DNA of 64,000 nucleotides from Falsiroseomonas sp050563535 (GCF_050563535.1 NZ_JBNXUO010000010.1:79296-143295), one strand, 5' to 3'. Counted from the stretch's first letter, positions 17,598 through 26,939 are shown. The notes: generated from the letters alone by a model not told the origin. Numbers and translations are program-made.

Positions 17598-19214
17598 ATG
17601 GGAGCGGCCCTGCTGCGCCGGGACGGCGCCTTTCCATGGCGCGGCGCGGTGCTCGTGCTGCTGCTCGCGCTCGCCGTCATCGGCGGCGGGGCGGCGCTGC
17701 GCTCGACCGAATATGACGAGACCTACACCCGCCTCGTGACCTCGCCGGTGCCGCGGCCGGATTGGCCCGCCACGCCCTTCACGCCCGCCGAGGCCCGGCC
17801 CGCGCTGGAGGCGGTGGTGGGCCCGGCCGCGACGGCGCGCAACCTGCGCGAGACGGATGTGCACCCGCCGCTCTATTTCTGGGCGGCGGGGGTGCTTCGG
17901 GGGCTTGGCGGCACCTCGGTCGGGGCGCTGCGGGCGCTGTCGGTCGCCTGCGCGCTGGGCGCCGTCCTCGCCTTCATGGCGGCGGCGCACCGGGCGGGGC
18001 TGCCGCCGCTGGCGACGGGGCTGGCCACGGCGCTGTCCTTCGGTTTCGCCTATACGGGCGGTGTCGCACGCGGCTTCGCGCTGGCGCATCTGCTGCTGGG
18101 GCTGGGTGCGCTGGCGGTGGTGCTGGCCTGGCGGCGGCAGGCGGCCGGCGCTGCCGCGGCGGGCGGGCTGGCGGCGGGGCTTGCCTCCTTCGCCAACTAC
18201 CTCGCTGCCTTCCCGGCGGCGGCGCTGGTGGGCTGGCTGCTCATCGCGCCGATGCCGGCGCGGTCGCGGCTGCGGCTGCTGGCGGCGGCGGCGCTGCCCT
18301 TCGGCCTGGTGCAGATCGGCAATCTCTGGTTCTTCCTCGCCCAGCGCGGGTCCCGCACGGAGCAGTTCGAGCCCTTCGCGATCGCCCCGGCGCTGACGCT
18401 GCTCGGCCAGTTCAATGCGGCCAGCCTGTTCGGCGGCCTGCCGCTCTATGTCGAGGGACCGGCGCGGCTCCTGCTCGGGGGGGCGCTGGTGCTGCTGCTG
18501 GCGGCCGCGGCGCTGGCCGTCGCGTGGCGCTGGCGCGCGCTGGGGCCGACGCGCTGGCTCTGGCTCGGCGGCTTCGCCGCGCCCTCGGCGGGGCTGCTGC
18601 TGCTCGGCGCCGCCTTCGGGAACACGCCGATCGAGTTGCGCTACCTCGCCTTCGCCGCGCCCTTCGCGGGGGCGCTGCTCGCCGGCGCCGCGGCCGCGCT
18701 GCCCCGGCGTGCCGCCTTGCCCGCCCTCGGCCTCGTGCTGGCGGTGCAGGCGGCGGGCGCGGCGGGGATGGTGCTGCACCCGGCCACGCAGCAGACCTTC
18801 CGCGATGCCTTCGCCGCGCTTTCGCCGCTGCTCGGCCCGCGGACCCTGCTGCTGGTGCCGCGCGGCAATGACGGCGTCGGCATCGTCGGCGCCGTGCTGG
18901 CCGAGGCGCCGCCGGACCAGCGCATCCTGCTGCTGCGGGAGGATGCCCCGGACATCCCCGCCCCGGCCGATGGCGCGACGCGGCTTGTCCTGCTCGCGGT
19001 CACCGACCGTGACGGGGCCAGGCAGGTCGCCCGCGCCCGTGCGGCGCTGGCCGCCGACCCCGCCTGGCGGGAGGCCGCGACGCCCTGGCGCGATGCCCGG
19101 CGCGGCTTCACCGCGACGGTGTACGAGGCCGCGCCGCGCGCCGCCTCACGCGTGGCCGACCGGGCCGAAGGCGTCCTCGTTCGTCGCGCGCACCACGGCG
19201 GCGAACAGCCGTAG
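17598..19214 (+). CDS. GT39/ArnT-like polytopic glycosyltransferase
   Basis: 538 residues. After the first membrane segment come STEYDETYTR (D40, E41) and, about 30 residues on, ETDVHPPLYFW; this acidic pair plus HPPLYF is the periplasmic-loop hallmark of GT-C family 39/83 enzymes, which transfer sugars from polyprenyl phosphate carriers. Around ten hydrophobic helices follow, then a periplasmic C-terminal domain (from about 415). The substrate is unknown. The start at 17598 is preceded by GGGGGA; the longer frame from 17526 adds an unlikely Pro/Arg leader. Its 3' end overlaps the convergent small gene at 19146 by 69 bases. Confidence 0.82.
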   Translation: MGAALLRRDGAFPWRGAVLVLLLALAVIGGGAALRSTEYDETYTRLVTSPVPRPDWPATPFTPAEARPALEAVVGPAATARNLRETDVHPPLYFWAAGVLRGLGGTSVGALRALSVACALGAVLAFMAAAHRAGLPPLATGLATALSFGFAYTGGVARGFALAHLLLGLGALAVVLAWRRQAAGAAAAGGLAAGLASFANYLAAFPAAALVGWLLIAPMPARSRLRLLAAAALPFGLVQIGNLWFFLAQRGSRTEQFEPFAIAPALTLLGQFNAASLFGGLPLYVEGPARLLLGGALVLLLAAAALAVAWRWRALGPTRWLWLGGFAAPSAGLLLLGAAFGNTPIELRYLAFAAPFAGALLAGAAAALPRRAALPALGLVLAVQAAGAAGMVLHPATQQTFRDAFAALSPLLGPRTLLLVPRGNDGVGIVGAVLAEAPPDQRILLLREDAPDIPAPADGATRLVLLAVTDRDGARQVARARAALAADPAWREAATPWRDARRGFTATVYEAAPRAASRVADRAEGVLVRRAHHGGEQP

Positions 19215-19373
19215 CGCATCCGGCCCGCCCCGGTCGGAGAGGGTGCCGCGCTCCATCTCCTCGGCCAGCAGCTCCGCATGTTCGGCCAGCGTCTCCGCGG
19301 CGCGGCGCAGCGCCTCGCGCGAGAGCACGAGCTGCATCTCCTCGGGCAGGATGTTCCAACTGGCTGTTCGCAT
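19146..19373 (-). CDS. Small helical protein, unknown function
   Basis: 75 residues (MRTASWNILPEEM...). The middle is an amphipathic helix rich in Ala, Leu and Glu (REALRRAAETLAEHAELLAEEMERG). Its 3' end lies antisense to the last 69 bases of the GT39-like gene. A GGGACC ribosome-site-like stretch precedes the ATG. No family recognised; reading-frame quality and composition support a real gene, but it is short. Confidence 0.55.
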   Translation of the reverse strand: MRTASWNILPEEMQLVLSREALRRAAETLAEHAELLAEEMERGTLSDRGGPDALRLFAAVVRATNEDAFGPVGHA

Positions 19374-19477
19374 GACGGTCCCGGTGCATGGGCGCCGTCC
19401 TGGCGGGATTGGCCGCGCAGAACCCCGCGGCGCGGGCATGATCGCGCGGCGGGGTTGAGGGATGGTGAAGGACGCGA

Positions 19478-20245
19478 TCAGCCGACCGTGAGCTCCGCCC
19501 GGCCGAGCAGGTCGAACTCCACCACCACCTTCGCCGGGCCATCGAGCCAGATGGGCGGCGTGACGGAGCCGAGGAACACCACCTGCCCCGCCCGCAACCC
19601 GCCGAAGACCCGCGCGGCGGGCGACCCGGCGAGCCAGGCCAGCGCCTCGAAGGGATGGCCGAGCAGGTCGGCGCCGACCCCCTCGCCGCGCAGCGCGCCA
19701 TCCACCGTCATCCGCCCGCGGATCGCGCCGAGATCGGCGCCGCGCCAGCCCGCCGCCGGCGCGCCGAGCACGCCGCAGCGGTGGAAGACCTGGTCGCCGA
19801 TCAGCGTCGGCGTGCCGAGCTCCGCAAGGTCGGTGTAGCGCTTCTCCACCACCTCGATCGCGGCGAAGACATCGGCGACGGCGGCCGCCGCCTGGTCGCG
19901 CGTGCAGGGGCCGGCTGGCAGGTCGGCGCCGAGCCGGAGGCCCACCTCGCATTCCACCCCCGGTGCCAGCAGCTCCGCGAAGCGCAGGCGGGCGGGGGAG
20001 GCGTGCAGCCCTTCCCGCGCGACGAAGCCGGCGGCGGGGCCGGACAGGCCGAGATAGGCCTGCATCTGCCGCGTCGTCGCGCCGATCTTGAAGCCCGCCG
20101 GCGGCACTGCGCCGAGCGCCTGCGCCACCTCGTGCTGCACAGCGTAGCCGGCCTCGGCATCGGCGGGGGCGGCGGCGCCGAGCGGCAGCAGCACCTGCCG
20201 GCCCTGCCGCGCGGCCAGGATGGCGGCGGCTGCGGGACTGGTCAT
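19478..20245 (-). CDS. Fumarylacetoacetase-family hydratase (2-keto-4-pentenoate hydratase-like)
   Basis: 255 residues. Motifs: GFKIGATT (51-58), CEVGLRLGADLPAG with the metal-binding Glu, a conserved AIEVVEKRYTDL, LLGHPFEALAWLA and GQVVFLGSVTPP. This pattern is MhpD/HpaH-type hydratase or decarboxylase in meta-cleavage catabolism; other FAH enzymes cannot be excluded. The ATG overlaps the rlmB-like stop by 4 bases, so it is expressed with a methyltransferase to which it has no obvious link. Confidence 0.85.
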   Translation of the reverse strand: MTSPAAAAILAARQGRQVLLPLGAAAPADAEAGYAVQHEVAQALGAVPPAGFKIGATTRQMQAYLGLSGPAAGFVAREGLHASPARLRFAELLAPGVECEVGLRLGADLPAGPCTRDQAAAAVADVFAAIEVVEKRYTDLAELGTPTLIGDQVFHRCGVLGAPAAGWRGADLGAIRGRMTVDGALRGEGVGADLLGHPFEALAWLAGSPAARVFGGLRAGQVVFLGSVTPPIWLDGPAKVVVEFDLLGRAELTVG

Positions 20246-21516
20246 GCCTCGTCCTCCCCCGGGTCCTCGCCCGTCTCCCCGCCCGCGCCGCGGGCGATCT
20301 CCTCCACGCCCGTGCCGCGGGCGATCTCCTCCACGCCCGTGCCGCGGGCGATCTCGTAGAGCGCCACGGCGGCAGCGGCGGCGACGTTCAGGCTCTCGAT
20401 CCCCGGCGCGATCGGCAGCCGCACCAGCTCGTCGCAGGTCTCCCGCTGGAGGCGGCGCAGCCCGGCATCCTCGGCGCCCAGCACCAGCGCCACGCGGCGG
20501 TCGCGCGGCGCGGCCTCGGCCAGCGTGCGCGGACCCTCGCCGGCGAGGCCCAGCACCCAGAAGCCGGCGCGTTGCAGGGCCACGATGGCGCGGGAGAGGT
20601 TCACCTCCCGCGCGACCGGCACGACCTCGAGCGCGCCGGAGGCGGCGCGGGCGAGGGACCCGGTCTCGGGCGGGGCGTGGCGGTCCTGCATGACCACGCA
20701 GGCCGCGCCGAAGGCGGCGGCGGAACGCAGGATGGCACCGACATTCCGCGGGTCCGTCACCTGGTCGAGGATCAGCACCGGGCCCGCCGAGGCGGCGATC
20801 GCGTCCTCGAGCGCGGTCGGCTGCAGGGGCTCGGCCAGCAGGGCGGCGCCCTGGTGGACGGCGTCCTCGGCCAGGAAGGTCTGGAAGCGGACGCGGTCCG
20901 TGCGCTCGGCCGGGATGCGCCAGGGCTTCGGCAGGCGCTGGGCCAGTTCGGCCTCCGCCTCCTCGGTCAGCAGCAGGCGCTTCACGCCGCGGCGCGGATT
21001 GGCCAGCGCGGCGGCTACCGCGTGCAGCCCGTGCAGCCATAGCGCGCCGCCCGGCGGTGCCTCCCGCGGGCCGGAAGGGCGGGTCCGCGCCGCGGGCGCG
21101 GGTTCCGGCGCGCGGGTGGGACGGGGGTCGCCCATGCCGCGGCGGTCGCGGCCGCGGGGTGCGGGCTCGGCGGCGGCTTCGGGGCGCGCGAAGCGGTCTC
21201 GGCCGGGAAGGGGAGCGGCATTGCCCCGGCGCGGGCCCTGGGCATCTGGGCGCCGCGCGGGTGCCGCGGGGTCACGGCGCGATGCCCGGCCTTCGTCGCG
21301 CTGCGGGGGCCTCGCCTCCTCCCGGCGGGGCGGGCGGGACTCGTCGCGGGCCTGCGCGGCGCCGCCGCGGCGATTCGGCCCGGCATCGCCGCGCCGTGGC
21401 GGGGCTGCGTCGGCACGTGGGCGCTGCGGCGAATCGCCTCCGCGCGGGGGGCGGGCGGGCGACCGGCCGGCCTTGCCGGAAGGCGGGCCGGGGCGTCGTG
21501 TGGGGGGGCGTGGCAT
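20242..21516 (-). CDS. rlmB: 23S rRNA 2'-O-methyltransferase of the RlmB/TrmH family with long disordered N-terminus
   Basis: 424 residues from the ATG at 21516, which has AGGATGGGG just upstream; another ATG at 21543 is possible. The first ~155 residues are Pro/Arg/Ala/Asp low complexity. Then a substrate-binding domain (LHGLHAVAAALANPRR) and the SPOUT domain with its three knotted motifs: DPRNVGAILRSAAAFGA, RVALVLGAEDAGLRR, and IESLNVAAAAAVALYE. RlmB methylates a 23S rRNA guanosine (G2251 in E. coli numbering). The C-terminus has EIARGTGVE repeated, coded by a 27-bp tandem repeat. TrmH-like tRNA activity is an alternative. Confidence 0.85.
   Translation of the reverse strand: MPRPPTRRPGPPSGKAGRSPARPPRGGDSPQRPRADAAPPRRGDAGPNRRGGAAQARDESRPPRREEARPPQRDEGRASRRDPAAPARRPDAQGPRRGNAAPLPGRDRFARPEAAAEPAPRGRDRRGMGDPRPTRAPEPAPAARTRPSGPREAPPGGALWLHGLHAVAAALANPRRGVKRLLLTEEAEAELAQRLPKPWRIPAERTDRVRFQTFLAEDAVHQGAALLAEPLQPTALEDAIAASAGPVLILDQVTDPRNVGAILRSAAAFGAACVVMQDRHAPPETGSLARAASGALEVVPVAREVNLSRAIVALQRAGFWVLGLAGEGPRTLAEAAPRDRRVALVLGAEDAGLRRLQRETCDELVRLPIAPGIESLNVAAAAAVALYEIARGTGVEEIARGTGVEEIARGAGGETGEDPGEDEA
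20287..20355 (-). repeat. 27-bp tandem repeat at the end of the rlmB-like gene
   Basis: Two identical 27-bp units (20287-20313 and 20314-20340) and a 15-bp third start (20341-20355). On the coding strand they give EIARGTGVE x2 plus EIARG, beginning in the conserved ALYEIARG of the last SPOUT helix and extending it outward. Confidence 0.9.
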
Positions 21517-21568
21517 CGCCCCATCCTGCGCGTTGCGCCGCATCTGTCCAGCGTTGCCGGTCCCGCCG

Positions 21569-21598
21569 TTGACAGCGGCCCGTCCGTGGGGCTAGTCC
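21569..21598 (+). promoter_or_regulatory. Promoter for tRNA-Tyr - tRNA-Gly - tuf1
   Basis: TTGACA (21569-21574) is a perfect -35. An 18-bp spacer leads to TAGTCC (21593-21598); with 17 bp it would read CTAGTC. It lies 35 bases before the mature tRNA-Tyr and between the divergent rlmB-like gene and the tRNAs. Confidence 0.65.
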
Positions 21599-21632
21599 CC
21601 CGCGCTCCCGCCGTTCGGCCCGGAGAGACTGC

Positions 21633-21715
21633 GGAGGGGTGCCCGAGTGGCTAAAGGGGACGGACTGTAAATCCGTTGGCTTGCGCCTACGTTGGTTCGA
21701 ATCCAACCCCCTCCA
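21633..21715 (+). tRNA. tRNA-Tyr (anticodon GTA)
   Basis: 83-nt class II tRNA. Acceptor GGAGGGG pairs with CCCCTCC, anticodon loop CTGTAAA gives GTA, a long variable arm (TTGGCTTGCGCCTAC) follows, and the T loop is TTCGAAT. Discriminator A, no encoded CCA. Start of the tRNA-Tyr/tRNA-Gly/tuf unit. Confidence 0.96.
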
Positions 21716-21803
21716 TTTCTCCCCAGGGCCGGATATCGCCGCGCGGGTCCGCCCCGCCGGCGGGCGAGGGCCGCGCGCCCCCGGGGACGGCTTTCCCCAC
21801 GGC

Positions 21804-21877
21804 GCGGGTGTAGCTCAATGGTAGAGCCCCAGCCTTCCAAGCTGGTTGTGCGGGTTCGATTCCCGTCACCCGCTCCA
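21804..21877 (+). tRNA. tRNA-Gly (anticodon TCC)
   Basis: Acceptor GCGGGTG pairs with CACCCGC; anticodon loop CTTCCAA gives TCC; T loop TTCGATT; CCA is encoded at 21875-21877. It lies 58 bases before tuf1, as in the E. coli tyrU-glyT-thrT-tufB arrangement minus thrT. Confidence 0.96.
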
Positions 21878-21935
21878 CGCGCGCGGGTGCCGGGACAGGG
21901 TCACGGGCGCGTAACTGGAACAGGGCGACAGGGCG

Positions 21936-23123
<1,188 letters not shown>

Positions 23124-23153
23124 CCGGTTCGCCGCCAGGGCGGGCGTGAACGG

Positions 23154-23182
23154 GGGGGCGGGCCGCAGGGTCCGCCCCCTTC
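23154..23182 (+). terminator. Hairpin after tuf1
   Basis: GGGGGCGG (23154-23161) pairs with CCGCCCCC (23172-23179) around a 10-base loop, followed by TTC. It lies 30 bases after the tuf1 stop. Short T run, so partial termination is likely. Confidence 0.5.
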
Positions 23183-23249
23183 CTGCGTCCGGGTGCTGGA
23201 CAGCCGCCGCGGCCCGGCCGTACGGAAGCACCACGGGCGGGGATGCGCG

Positions 23250-23672
23250 ATGGCGGGGATGCAGGCGGGCGTGGAACTGGCGGGCTTCGGGCGGCGACTC
23301 GGCGCCTATCTGATCGACCTGGTCTGGCTGCTGCCGCTGTCCGTGCTGCTGGGCCTCGTCGCGGGTCTGGTGAACGGGGGCGAGATCTCCTGGGGCGGGG
23401 AGGTCATGGGCAATGTCGTGGTCGCCCTCGTCGTGATGCTGTTCTGGGCGGAGCGTCGGGCAACGCCGGGCAAGCTGGTGGTCGGGGTGCGGATCGTCGA
23501 TGCGGCCACGGGCGGCACGCCGCCGTTGGGCCGGCTGGCGCTGCGCTACTTCGGCTACCTGGTCTCCGCCCTGCCGCTCGGCCTCGGCTATCTCTGGATG
23601 CTGTGGGACCGGCAGGGCCAGACCTGGCACGACAAGCTGGGGCGCACGCTGGTGGTGCGGGAACGGCGCTGA
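23250..23672 (+). CDS. RDD family membrane protein
   Basis: 140 residues from the ATG at 23250. The RDD signature is present: FGRRLGAYLIDLVWLLPL (RxxAxxxD-type opening with R and D), a second hydrophobic segment, then ERRATPGKLVVGVRIVDA and a third segment, with the closing WHDKLGRTLVV motif. Some RDD proteins are Na+/H+ antiporters; most are unassigned. It is inserted between tuf1 and tRNA-Trp in the otherwise ancestral tRNA-tuf-tRNA-secE order. Confidence 0.85.
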   Translation: MAGMQAGVELAGFGRRLGAYLIDLVWLLPLSVLLGLVAGLVNGGEISWGGEVMGNVVVALVVMLFWAERRATPGKLVVGVRIVDAATGGTPPLGRLALRYFGYLVSALPLGLGYLWMLWDRQGQTWHDKLGRTLVVRERR

Positions 23673-23704
23673 CGCATCCCGTGACGTTCCCTGCCGCTGG
23701 CCCC

Positions 23705-23733
23705 TCGACAGGGGGCGCGGCCTGCGATAGAGG
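23705..23733 (+). promoter_or_regulatory. Promoter for tRNA-Trp - secE - nusG
   Basis: TCGACA (23705-23710), 17-bp spacer, TAGAGG (23728-23733), ending 21 bases before tRNA-Trp. Same TAG-type -10 as at the other stable-RNA genes here. Confidence 0.55.
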
Positions 23734-23754
23734 ACGCGGCTCGCGCGGCCCCCT

Positions 23755-23831
23755 AGGGGCGTAGCTCAATTGGCTAGAGCGCCGGTCTCCAAAACCGGAG
23801 GTTGGGGGTTCGAGACCCTCCGCCCCTGCCA
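23755..23831 (+). tRNA. tRNA-Trp (anticodon CCA)
   Basis: Acceptor AGGGGCG pairs with CGCCCCT, anticodon loop TCTCCAAAA gives CCA, T loop TTCGAGA, discriminator G and encoded CCA (23829-23831). Directly before secE, an old arrangement shared with other proteobacteria. Confidence 0.96.
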
Positions 23832-23925
23832 GCGGCCGCGCGGGCGTCGCGGTCCGCGGGCCTTCCGCGGGCGCGCGATCCTGGATTCCGATGTGCCACC
23901 ACCGTCGTCAGTGAAAGGGGCCGTC

Positions 23926-24123
23926 TTGGCCAAGCTCGATCCCACTCAGTTCGTCCGCGAGGTGCGGCAGGAGGTGGCGCGTGTCACCTGGCCCACCCGC
24001 AAGGAGACGCTGATCACCACGGGTCTCGTGCTGGCTCTGTCGGCGCTGGCGGCCTTGTTCTTCCTGCTGGTGGACTGGATCATCGCATTCGCGGTGCGGA
24101 TGCTGTTCGGGTTGGGAGCCTGA
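23926..24123 (+). CDS. secE: Preprotein translocase subunit SecE
   Basis: 65 residues; clamps SecY in the Sec channel. Sequence opens AKLDPTQFVREVRQEVARVTWPTRKET: the VxWPTRKE amphipathic helix is the universal SecE motif; one membrane helix follows (about 35-58). The start is decided by the AAAGGGG ribosome site at 23914-23920, which places initiation on the TTG at 23926; a GTG at 23911 is less well placed. Single-helix form, as in most bacteria outside the enterics. Confidence 0.93.
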   Translation: MAKLDPTQFVREVRQEVARVTWPTRKETLITTGLVLALSALAALFFLLVDWIIAFAVRMLFGLGA

Positions 24124-24131
24124 GACCGGTC

Positions 24132-24668
24132 ATGGCCGACAAGAAGTGGTACGTGGTCCACGTCTACTCGGGCTTCGAGAAGAAGATCGCCCAGCAGCTG
24201 CGCGAGCAGGCGGCCCAGAAGGGCCTGGCCGATGCCTTCGAGGAGATCCTGGTCCCCGCCGAGGAGGTGGTGGAGGTCAAGCGCGGCCAGAAGACCAACC
24301 AGGAGCGCAAGTTCTTCCCCGGCTACGTGCTGGTGAAGATGGAGATGACCGACGACGCCTGGCACCTGGTGAAGAACACCCCGAAGGTGACCGGCTTCCT
24401 CGGCGAGAAGAACCGCCCGACCGCCATCCGCGAGTCGGAGGCGCAGCGCATGCTCAAGCAGATGACCGACAACGCGGAGAAGCCGAAGCGCCCCGCGATC
24501 GTCTTCGAGGTGGGCGAGCAGGTCCGCGTGGCCGACGGCCCCTTCACCAGCTTCAACGGCACGGTCGAGGAAGTGGACGAGGAGAAGGGGCGCGTGAAGG
24601 TCAGCGTCTCCATCTTCGGCCGCTCCACCCCGGTCGAGCTGGAATACGGGCAGGTCGAGAAGATCTGA
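24132..24668 (+). CDS. nusG: Transcription termination/antitermination factor NusG
   Basis: 178 residues. NGN domain with KWYVVHVYSGFEKKIAQ at the start and RKFFPGYVLVKMEM, then a KOW domain (GEQVRVADGPFTSFNGTVEEVDEEKGRVKV) that binds Rho or S10. Length is standard. It follows secE by 8 bases. Confidence 0.97.
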   Translation: MADKKWYVVHVYSGFEKKIAQQLREQAAQKGLADAFEEILVPAEEVVEVKRGQKTNQERKFFPGYVLVKMEMTDDAWHLVKNTPKVTGFLGEKNRPTAIRESEAQRMLKQMTDNAEKPKRPAIVFEVGEQVRVADGPFTSFNGTVEEVDEEKGRVKVSVSIFGRSTPVELEYGQVEKI

Positions 24669-24705
24669 GGCGGCGCCTGCGGCCGGCGCCGCGCCCGAAT
24701 CCCCC

Positions 24706-24734
24706 TGGACAGGACGCGCGGCAGGGTCTAGACG
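24706..24734 (+). promoter_or_regulatory. Promoter for rplK-rplA
   Basis: TGGACA (24706-24711), 17-bp spacer, TAGACG (24729-24734). It lies in the 202-base gap between nusG and rplK and would give a leader of about 130 bases before rplK. In E. coli the matching leader carries L1 autoregulation; the leader here is GC-rich and no L1-type fold was worked out. Confidence 0.6.
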
Positions 24735-24870
24735 CCCGGCTCCGCGAAGCGGCCCGGGTCCTGCCCGGGCCGTTGCGCGTTGCAGGGAACGCGGGAGGCC
24801 CCCTCGGGGGCCGCTGGCACCGCGGGCCTCTGTGAACCCAGCGCCGAGAGGCGCGACAGAGGACTGAAGA

Positions 24871-25305
24871 ATGGCGAAGAAGATCGTCGGCTACATCAAG
24901 CTGCAGATCCCGGCCGGCAAGGCGAACCCGTCGCCGCCCGTGGGTCCCGCGCTCGGCCAGCGCGGCCTGAACATCATGCAGTTCGTGAAGGAATTCAACG
25001 CGGCGACGCAGCAGATGGAGCCGGGCACCCCGACGCCCGTCGTCATCACCGCCTTCTCGGACCGCACCTTCTCCTTCATCACCAAGACCCCGCCGAACAC
25101 CTACTTCCTGCTGAAGGCCGCCAAGATCGAGAAGGGCAGCACGACGCCGGGCAAGGGCGGCAATGTCGGCCGCGTCACCCGGACGCAGCTGCGCGAGATC
25201 GCGGCCGTGAAGATGAAGGACATGAACTGCACCGACGTGGAGAGCGCGGTGCGCATGCTCGCGGGCTCCGCCCGGTCGATGGGCATGACGGTGGTGGAGG
25301 GCTGA
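24871..25305 (+). CDS. rplK: 50S ribosomal protein L11
   Basis: 144 residues, part of the stalk base and GTPase centre, binding 23S rRNA near the thiostrepton site. IKLQIPAGKANPSPPVGPALGQRGLN (the Pro-rich N-terminal signature) and NIMQFVKEFN are intact. Length is standard. Followed after 4 bases by rplA. Confidence 0.98.
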   Translation: MAKKIVGYIKLQIPAGKANPSPPVGPALGQRGLNIMQFVKEFNAATQQMEPGTPTPVVITAFSDRTFSFITKTPPNTYFLLKAAKIEKGSTTPGKGGNVGRVTRTQLREIAAVKMKDMNCTDVESAVRMLAGSARSMGMTVVEG

Positions 25306-25309
25306 CGCC

Positions 25310-26011
25310 ATGGCCAAGCAGGGCAAGCGCCTCAAGGCGATCAACGCCGGCCTCGATGCCGAGAAGGCCTATTCGCTGGACGAGGCGATCCGCCTCATCA
25401 AGGCGAATGCCAGGGCCAAGTTCGACGAGACGATCGAGATCGCGATGAATCTCGGCATCGACCCGCGCCATGCCGACCAGATGGTGCGCGGCGTGGTTGG
25501 CCTGCCGAACGGCACCGGCAAGACCGTGCGCGTCGGCGTCTTCGCCCGCGGTGCCAAGGCCGAGGAAGCGAAGGCCGCCGGCGCCGACGTGGTTGGCGCT
25601 GACGACCTCGCCGCCCTCGTGCAGGAAGGCAAGATCGAGTTCGAGCGCTGCATCGCGACGCCGGACATGATGGCCCTCGTCGGCCGGCTCGGTAAGGTGC
25701 TCGGTCCGCGCGGCCTGATGCCGAACCCGAAGCTCGGCACCGTGACGATGGACGTGAAGGGCGCGGTCACCGCGGCGAAGGCCGGCCAGGTGGAGTTCCG
25801 GGCCGAGAAGGCGGGCATCATCCATGCCGGCATCGGCAAGGCGTCCTTCGCCGAGGACGCGCTGATGGGCAATGCGCGCGCCTTCATCGACGCCATCCAG
25901 AAGGCCAAGCCGACCGGGGCCAAGGGCACCTACGTCAAGAAGGTGTCGATCAGCTCCTCGATGGGCCCGGGTCTCAAGGTCGACCTCCAGACGCTGGCGG
26001 CGCAGGCCTGA
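25310..26011 (+). CDS. rplA: 50S ribosomal protein L1
   Basis: 233 residues, L1 stalk protein and, in known systems, a translational repressor of rplK-rplA. Conserved GPRGLMPNPKLGTVT near 130 and the GIGKASF/ MGNARAF end region identify it. Standard length. Confidence 0.98.
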   Translation: MAKQGKRLKAINAGLDAEKAYSLDEAIRLIKANARAKFDETIEIAMNLGIDPRHADQMVRGVVGLPNGTGKTVRVGVFARGAKAEEAKAAGADVVGADDLAALVQEGKIEFERCIATPDMMALVGRLGKVLGPRGLMPNPKLGTVTMDVKGAVTAAKAGQVEFRAEKAGIIHAGIGKASFAEDALMGNARAFIDAIQKAKPTGAKGTYVKKVSISSSMGPGLKVDLQTLAAQA

Positions 26012-26323
26012 ATTGCTTCCGGCCCGACGGGCCGGGTGAAATTCGGCAGCCGTGAGGCTGCCGGGCAGGGCGGGGGCTTTCCTCCGCCCGAACCTGTCGG
26101 AGACCTCCTGTGGTCCGCGTCCCGCCCCGGCGGGCCGGCCTTGAAGCGGCGAAGCCCGCGCAGGGGATAGACGGGGTGCCGAGAAGTGCTGCCGGCCCGG
26201 TGTTCCCGGCCCGGCTTGGCTTGCGGTTCCCGTTCCACAGGCGATTCCCGCGCCGGGCGACCGGCGCGGCTTGAACCGGTCCGGGCCCTTCCAGAAGGTC
26301 CGGGCCAAATACGGAGACGGGAC
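26012..26323 (+). promoter_or_regulatory. 312-base rplA-rplJ gap: probable L10 leader
   Basis: No gene fits. Near the 3' end, CCGCGCCGG (26248-26256) and CCGGCGCGG (26261-26269) form a perfect 9-bp stem closed by a GCGA (GNRA) tetraloop. Further on, GGTCCGGGCC occurs twice (26278-26287 and 26297-26306) around CCTTCCAGAAGG, giving another foldable element just before the rplJ ribosome site. In many bacteria L10-(L12)4 binds an mRNA leader at this place to repress rplJL; that role here is inference. No good sigma-70 promoter was found. Confidence 0.5.
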
Positions 26324-26848
26324 GTGGACCGTACGGAAAAGCGCGCCTTCGTGACGGCGCTGCAGGCGGTGTTCGCGGATACGTCGTTCGTCCTCGTCAG
26401 CCAGAACAAGGGGCTGACGGTGGCCGACGCGACGACGCTGCGGCGGCGCATGCGGGATGCCGGCGCGACCTACAAGGTGGCGAAGAACCGGCTGGCCGCC
26501 CTCGCCCTCGATGGCACCAGGTTCCAGGCGATCTCGCCGCTGCTGAAGGGTCCGACCGCGCTCGCATGGGCGACGGATCCGGTGGCCGTGGCCAAGACCG
26601 CCGTGGACTACGCCAGGGTGAACGACAAGTTCGTGATCCTTGGCGGGGCGCTCGGGACGCAGATGCTGAACGCCGATGGCGTGAAGGCGCTCGCCGAGCT
26701 TCCCTCGCTCGAGACGCTGCGGGCGCAGCTGCTCGGCCTGATCCAGACGCCGGCGACGCGGATCGCGGGCGTGCTGCAGGCCCCGGGCTCCCAGCTCGCA
26801 CGGGTGTTCTCGGCCTATGCCAAGAAGGACGAGCAGGCGGCGGCCTGA
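26324..26848 (+). CDS. rplJ: 50S ribosomal protein L10
   Basis: 174 residues, anchors the L12 stalk. The start is a GTG at 26324 preceded by GGAGACGGG; it gives VDRTEKRAFVTALQAVF, aligned with the usual L10 N-terminus. KGLTVADATTLRRRMRDAG and the conserved YKVAKNRL are intact; the C-terminal helix (RVFSAYAKKDEQ) is the L12-binding arm. The frame extends upstream to 26186 but that part is leader. Confidence 0.96.
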   Translation: MDRTEKRAFVTALQAVFADTSFVLVSQNKGLTVADATTLRRRMRDAGATYKVAKNRLAALALDGTRFQAISPLLKGPTALAWATDPVAVAKTAVDYARVNDKFVILGGALGTQMLNADGVKALAELPSLETLRAQLLGLIQTPATRIAGVLQAPGSQLARVFSAYAKKDEQAAA

Positions 26849-26939
26849 CCGACCACCGAAGGGGATCGCCCGGGGGAGCTGCTCTCCCTCGGGTGTTGCA
26901 AATACCAAGCCAAGCCATTAGATCGAAGGACATACACAC

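Noticed and set aside
20287..20355. Short tandem repeat as a possible CRISPR array
   Set aside because: Units are contiguous with no spacers and lie in frame within a coding gene. No cas gene in the window.
23911..23925. GTG at 23911 as secE start
   Set aside because: The AAAGGGG ribosome site overlaps this codon and is properly spaced for the TTG at 23926, which also matches the usual SecE N-terminus.
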